DNA of 8,087 bases. It comes from Candidatus Kapaibacterium sp. (GTDB lineage Bacteria; Bacteroidota; Ignavibacteria; Kapaibacteriales; UBA2268). The position numbers and the translations under genes are program-made. Position 1 is the first letter of the stretch; the number at the start of each line of letters is the position of its first letter. Below, one piece after another: positions 5,653-8,087 of the stretch. The DNA is taken from the NCBI GenBank assembly GCA_027858275.1, contig JAQIDA010000012.1:1-8087 (forward strand), in the 5' to 3' direction. The notes below the pieces were generated by a model. The model did not search any database and was not told the origin of the DNA. It worked only from the letters and a program-made list of their open reading frames with translations.

Positions 5653-6465
5653 TTATCGCTTGAGAATTTTACCTATACGAATACAAACATTCGGCATTTC
5701 CGGCAGATACCATTCTTTGCGTTTTGTTTTTGGGTTTTTCCTTCTTTTGCGCTTTTTCTTTTCGCTCACTATTTTGAGATCTTCTCTGTAAATATCATTT
5801 TTAACAAATATTCTGTTTTCTTTGAAGAATGCTTGGAGAGCGCTAATCCTTGACGTAAGGAGATTCTGAAGTCTTGCTTTGGTTTTTAGTCTGACTTTTT
5901 TTGTGTAAGTCTTTCCTCGGCTGTTTTTCTTTTTGACTTTGACAGTTTTGTTTTTCAGCCAGGAATCATAGGATGAGACAGTAACAACAATTTTCAGTTG
6001 CTTGTTGATTGTCAGGAATGATTTTAGTGTTCTGAGATGCTCGGCTCCCGAAGCTGTGATTATTGATTCATTCGGTTCAAATATTTTGACTTCAATGAAT
6101 TTCTGTCCTTCAGAGAATTTTTTGAGCTTGAGATCACGAGTGTATTCTTTGTATTCTGTATGTTTCGGAATGTCATATATCGGAGTAGCGTCTACGATTT
6201 GGTAGCCTTTTACGTAGATCGTATAAGTAAATCCCGAAGGCATTACTTGTTGAAATTCTCCGTTGATGGAATTCGACTTTGATTTTACTTGTCTGCCTTC
6301 GTTCGGGACAAAAAAGATGGGAGCAACTACAGCACTGCCGTTGTCACTATCTGTCAGTTTGCCTTTTAGTAAAACAACAGCACCTTTTGACGCATCCACT
6401 GTCGATGCAGCAAGCAACAGAATAAATAAATATAATGTGATATGTTTTATAGAGAATTTGTTCAT
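5653..6465 (-). CDS. Secreted OmpA-like protein with lysine-rich insertions
   Basis: The 270 residues begin with a signal peptide (hydrophobic 9-20, likely cut after the 'DA' near 25). Next comes a beta-sandwich-like section (about 30-115, 'LKGKLTDSDNGSAVVAPIFFV...INGEFQQVMPSGFTYTIYVKGY'), typical of carboxypeptidase-regulatory-like domains. The last part (about 126-270) follows the OmpA peptidoglycan-binding order: 'EVKIFEPNESIITASG', a helix 'EHLRTLKSFLTIN', strand 'KIVVTVSSYD', helix 'LTSRISALQAFFKENRI' and a final strand 'NVCIRIGKI'. D167 and R206 fit the Asp/Arg pair that holds diaminopimelate in OmpA domains, but they are separated by a basic insertion (about 171-198) where the family usually has a short loop. 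A second basic block (236-250) precedes the last strand. The start is fixed by AGGA seven bases before the ATG. It lies between the permease and CDF genes. The OmpA assignment is from pattern order and moderately sure; cell-wall binding is inferred. Confidence 0.75.
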   Translation of the reverse strand: MNKFSIKHITLYLFILLLAASTVDASKGAVVLLKGKLTDSDNGSAVVAPIFFVPNEGRQVKSKSNSINGEFQQVMPSGFTYTIYVKGYQIVDATPIYDIPKHTEYKEYTRDLKLKKFSEGQKFIEVKIFEPNESIITASGAEHLRTLKSFLTINKQLKIVVTVSSYDSWLKNKTVKVKKKNSRGKTYTKKVRLKTKARLQNLLTSRISALQAFFKENRIFVKNDIYREDLKIVSEKKKRKRRKNPKTKRKEWYLPEMPNVCIRIGKILKR

Positions 6466-6545
6466 TGCATAGTCCTAATTATAACAATCCTTAATCAAGA
6501 ATTTAAGACGTGTGAACTTGTATCTTTCGTGCATGATCTCGGAAA

Positions 6546-7793
6546 CTATTCGGAGCGGATTGCCTCGATAACTGTTGTGCCGGCTGCTCTTCTCGCCGGA
6601 TAGATGGCTGCTGTGAAAGATAAGAAAAGAGAAAAACCGGCTATTATCAATATATCTAAGGCCTTGACACTGACGGGAATTGCGCTGACAATGAAACTGT
6701 TGCCAGACAATGTGAACCAACTGAATTCAATTTGACCATAACAGAAAGCAAGCCCCAGAACAACGCCGATGGCTGTACTCAGTGTACCAATAACAATGCC
6801 TTCCGTTAGGAAAATATTATGTATAAGTTTGTCGGACGCGCCGATGGCTTTGAATACTCCTATATCCGCGCGCTTTTCCACTACAGTCATTGTTAAGGAG
6901 GCAAGCACATTGAATACTGCGATTATTATTATCATGCTGAGAACGATGAAGGTCATCACTCGCTCTAATTCCATTACATTGAACAGGTCGCGATGGAGGT
7001 CTTGCCATGTAAGAACTTCTGTGTTCGGCGGAATAATTTTATTGATTATAGATCTTGCTTCTTCGATATTATCAGGATCGGTCAGGCGAATATCTATTGA
7101 TCGCGCCGCGCCGTCCGGAGTATTGAATAACTTCTTCCCTACGCTTTCGAGTGTATAGGCATGAAAATCGTCGTATTTCCGATCATTCGTTTTGAATAGT
7201 CCTTTGACAATCGCTTTCACCCCGCGTTTTTTTCGAGCTGTTCGCACGGAAGCCTCGATCATTGACGGTGACATAAGGGAAACTGTATCACCGGGCATAA
7301 GTTTCAGTTTGTCAGCCAAACCGAATCCGAGGACTATTCCGGGAAGGTTTCTGTTGCATGTTATATCATGGTGAATAAGTTCAAAACGCCCTGCGGCTAT
7401 AGTTTTTGAGATTCCGGAAACTGAACCTATTTCATCCGGACGTACGGCGAACAGTGACATCAGCTGCATATTGGTGCCTTTGATGCCGATCGCTCGACCT
7501 CCGATAACGGGAGAAGCGGCTTCTATCATTTCGATTGGGGAGAGAGATTGCAGCAAACTGTCGACATCCCTCAGGTCAACACCTTCAGTTGATGTGATCC
7601 TCAGATGAGGATCCGAGCCGACTATTTGATCTTCGGTGAATTCCCTGAAACCGTTAAAAATCGACAGGACGCTTATCAAAGCAGCGTTTCCGACGGCGAT
7701 ACCGATTAAAGAAATGGTTGAGATCACCGTAATAAAACGGAATGACCTAAATGTGAAAATGTATCTAAAAGCATTTTTAATCGGCAAACGCAT
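6546..7793 (-). CDS. LolC/LolE-type ABC transporter permease (FtsX/MacB fold)
   Basis: This is the inner-membrane permease of a type VII (MacB/LolCDE-like) ABC system. In Proteobacteria LolC and LolE with the LolD ATPase lift lipoproteins out of the inner membrane for delivery to LolA. The 415 residues match the usual length of about 400. They show an N-terminal amphipathic stretch and segment 1 (about 20-43), a long periplasmic domain (about 45-270), then three segments (about 278-303, 328-352, 380-398). Diagnostic text includes 'LTWQDLHRDLFNVMELERVM', 'FNVLASLTMTVVEKRADIGVFKAIGAS' (the ATPase-coupling region) and 'IYPARRAA...EAIRSE'. ATG at 7793 is chosen; a TTG two codons upstream (7799) is possible, and neither has a clear Shine-Dalgarno. 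It is the first of three minus-strand genes; the OmpA-like gene follows after 80 bases without a strong terminator. No LolD-like ATPase is adjacent, so it may pair with one encoded elsewhere. One permease may form a homodimer (LolF-like). The substrate is inferred. Confidence 0.92.
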   Translation of the reverse strand: MRLPIKNAFRYIFTFRSFRFITVISTISLIGIAVGNAALISVLSIFNGFREFTEDQIVGSDPHLRITSTEGVDLRDVDSLLQSLSPIEMIEAASPVIGGRAIGIKGTNMQLMSLFAVRPDEIGSVSGISKTIAAGRFELIHHDITCNRNLPGIVLGFGLADKLKLMPGDTVSLMSPSMIEASVRTARKKRGVKAIVKGLFKTNDRKYDDFHAYTLESVGKKLFNTPDGAARSIDIRLTDPDNIEEARSIINKIIPPNTEVLTWQDLHRDLFNVMELERVMTFIVLSMIIIIAVFNVLASLTMTVVEKRADIGVFKAIGASDKLIHNIFLTEGIVIGTLSTAIGVVLGLAFCYGQIEFSWFTLSGNSFIVSAIPVSVKALDILIIAGFSLFLSFTAAIYPARRAAGTTVIEAIRSE

Positions 7794-7846
7794 AATCAAA
7801 CTTTTTGGTTGATAAACACTGTACGCGCAAAATACGAAAAAAAATG

Positions 7847-7894
7847 TTGTCCGAACCGCTGATGAGGATGATTAAGAGGATAAAGATGATTAAG
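7847..7894. repeat. Purine-rich intergenic repeat with GATGATTAAG motifs
   Basis: GATGATTAAG occurs twice 18 bases apart (7867-7876 and 7885-7894), preceded by TTGTCCGAACCGCTGATGAG. Short blocks of this style (a GTCYGAACC-CTGAT head followed by degenerate GGAT/GATTAA units) are, to my recollection, a dispersed intergenic repeat type found in draft genomes of several phyla. No frame through it looks coding. It sits between the divergent permease gene and the secreted-protein gene. Family membership has not been tested. Confidence 0.45.
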
Positions 7895-7921
7895 TAAAAT
7901 AATTAAATATTTATTATGTCT

Positions 7922-7985
7922 TTCTTCATATTAGAATATATCTATCTCAATTGTTCTATTATTCAATTAGGATCAATATGAAGAA
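7922..7985 (+). promoter_or_regulatory. Leader inverted repeat covering the start codon at 7978
   Basis: TTCTTCATATT (7922-7932) is perfectly complementary to AATATGAAGAA (7975-7985), which contains the ATG start and the first two lysine codons. Inside the 42-base interval a smaller hairpin, AATTG (7949-7953) with CAATT (7964-7968), ends directly before the AGGA ribosome binding site (7969-7972). If the transcript starts upstream of 7922, this fold would occlude the start codon and hold the binding site at the junction of two helices. A TAGAAT (7932-7937) could instead be a -10 element, in which case the left arm would not be transcribed. Translational control is an inference. Confidence 0.4.
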
Positions 7986-8087
7986 GTCATTATTATCACT
8001 TGTTTTATTGTTTTTACTATCAACTAATTTGCTCGGATTCTCCGGCAAAGGGAACGGAACTGTAGCCTCTCCGTATCAATTCACAAC
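7978..8087 (+). CDS. Secreted protein, N-terminal fragment (runs off the window)
   Basis: Only 36 codons and two further bases are present. ATG is preceded by AGGA (7969-7972) at five bases. Residues 1-20 form a clear signal peptide: Lys2-Lys3, then a leucine-rich core (5-14), with cleavage likely after about Gly20. The mature start reads 'FSGKGNGTVASPYQF', matching the 'GxGTxxxPYxI' motif that opens repeats in many large surface or secreted proteins of Bacteroidota, Fibrobacter and related bacteria, often with a C-terminal sorting domain. Such proteins tend to be long and repetitive, but the rest of this one is not visible. The gene is divergent from the permease cluster. Coding status is well supported by frame, signal peptide and ribosome binding site; function is unknown. 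Confidence 0.8.
   Translation, partial: MKKSLLSLVLLFLLSTNLLGFSGKGNGTVASPYQFT

Noticed and set aside
6478..6483. TATAAT on the minus strand just before the OmpA-like gene
   Set aside because: A start of transcription from it would fall within or after the ribosome binding site, and no -35 element is at the right distance.
6769..7158. 129-residue plus-strand open frame opposite the permease
   Set aside because: Mirror of the permease membrane segments and periplasmic domain; the minus-strand protein has clear family motifs, this one none.

Overview
The window reads as a chromosomal segment of a Gram-negative bacterium, most likely from the Bacteroidota/Chlorobiota (FCB) side. Four things suggest this. 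The main gene has a promoter-like pair matching the Bacteroidota housekeeping consensus (TTTG, 20 bases, TAnnTTTG). The TonB-like protein carries an N-terminal 'YGAAEIKRAIEKN' block before its membrane segment, a pattern I associate with TonB proteins of that group. There are also a Lol/FtsX-type permease and a secreted protein opening with a 'GNGTxxSPYQF' motif. Genes are moderately AT-rich and the spacers strongly so. The phylum is an inference; there is no rRNA or other marker to settle it.

Layout: 1-410 is an AT-rich leader with a long imperfect hairpin and the promoter of the plus-strand gene ppdK (411-3179, pyruvate phosphate dikinase). ppdK ends in two hairpins, the second a good intrinsic terminator. 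From 3290 to 3450 lies a non-coding cluster of inverted repeats. A minus-strand TonB-family gene follows (3462-4232). It is divergent from a small plus-strand gene for a two-helix coiled-coil protein (4478-4750), which sits behind a tandem/inverted ATTGCAA operator-like site. That small gene converges, 12 bases apart, with a minus-strand cluster transcribed from 7793 down to 4763: a LolC/LolE-type permease, a secreted OmpA-like protein with lysine-rich insertions, and a cation diffusion facilitator. After a short repeat-bearing spacer, a plus-strand gene for a secreted protein begins at 7978 and runs off the window.

Functionally, ppdK is central carbon metabolism (pyruvate/PEP interconversion). 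Most of the rest concerns the cell envelope: energy transduction to the outer membrane, lipoprotein release or another FtsX-type function, an OmpA-fold protein and metal efflux. The three minus-strand genes have short gaps (80 and 23 bases) without terminators and may be co-transcribed, but their functions are not obviously linked.

I see no CRISPR array, transposase, integrase, tRNA, rRNA or defence/toxin module. I do not think the window contains a clear new system. The least explained items are the OmpA-like protein with basic insertions, the leader inverted repeat that covers the start codon at 7978, the 90-residue coiled-coil protein with its operator-like repeats, and the hairpin cluster at 3290-3450.
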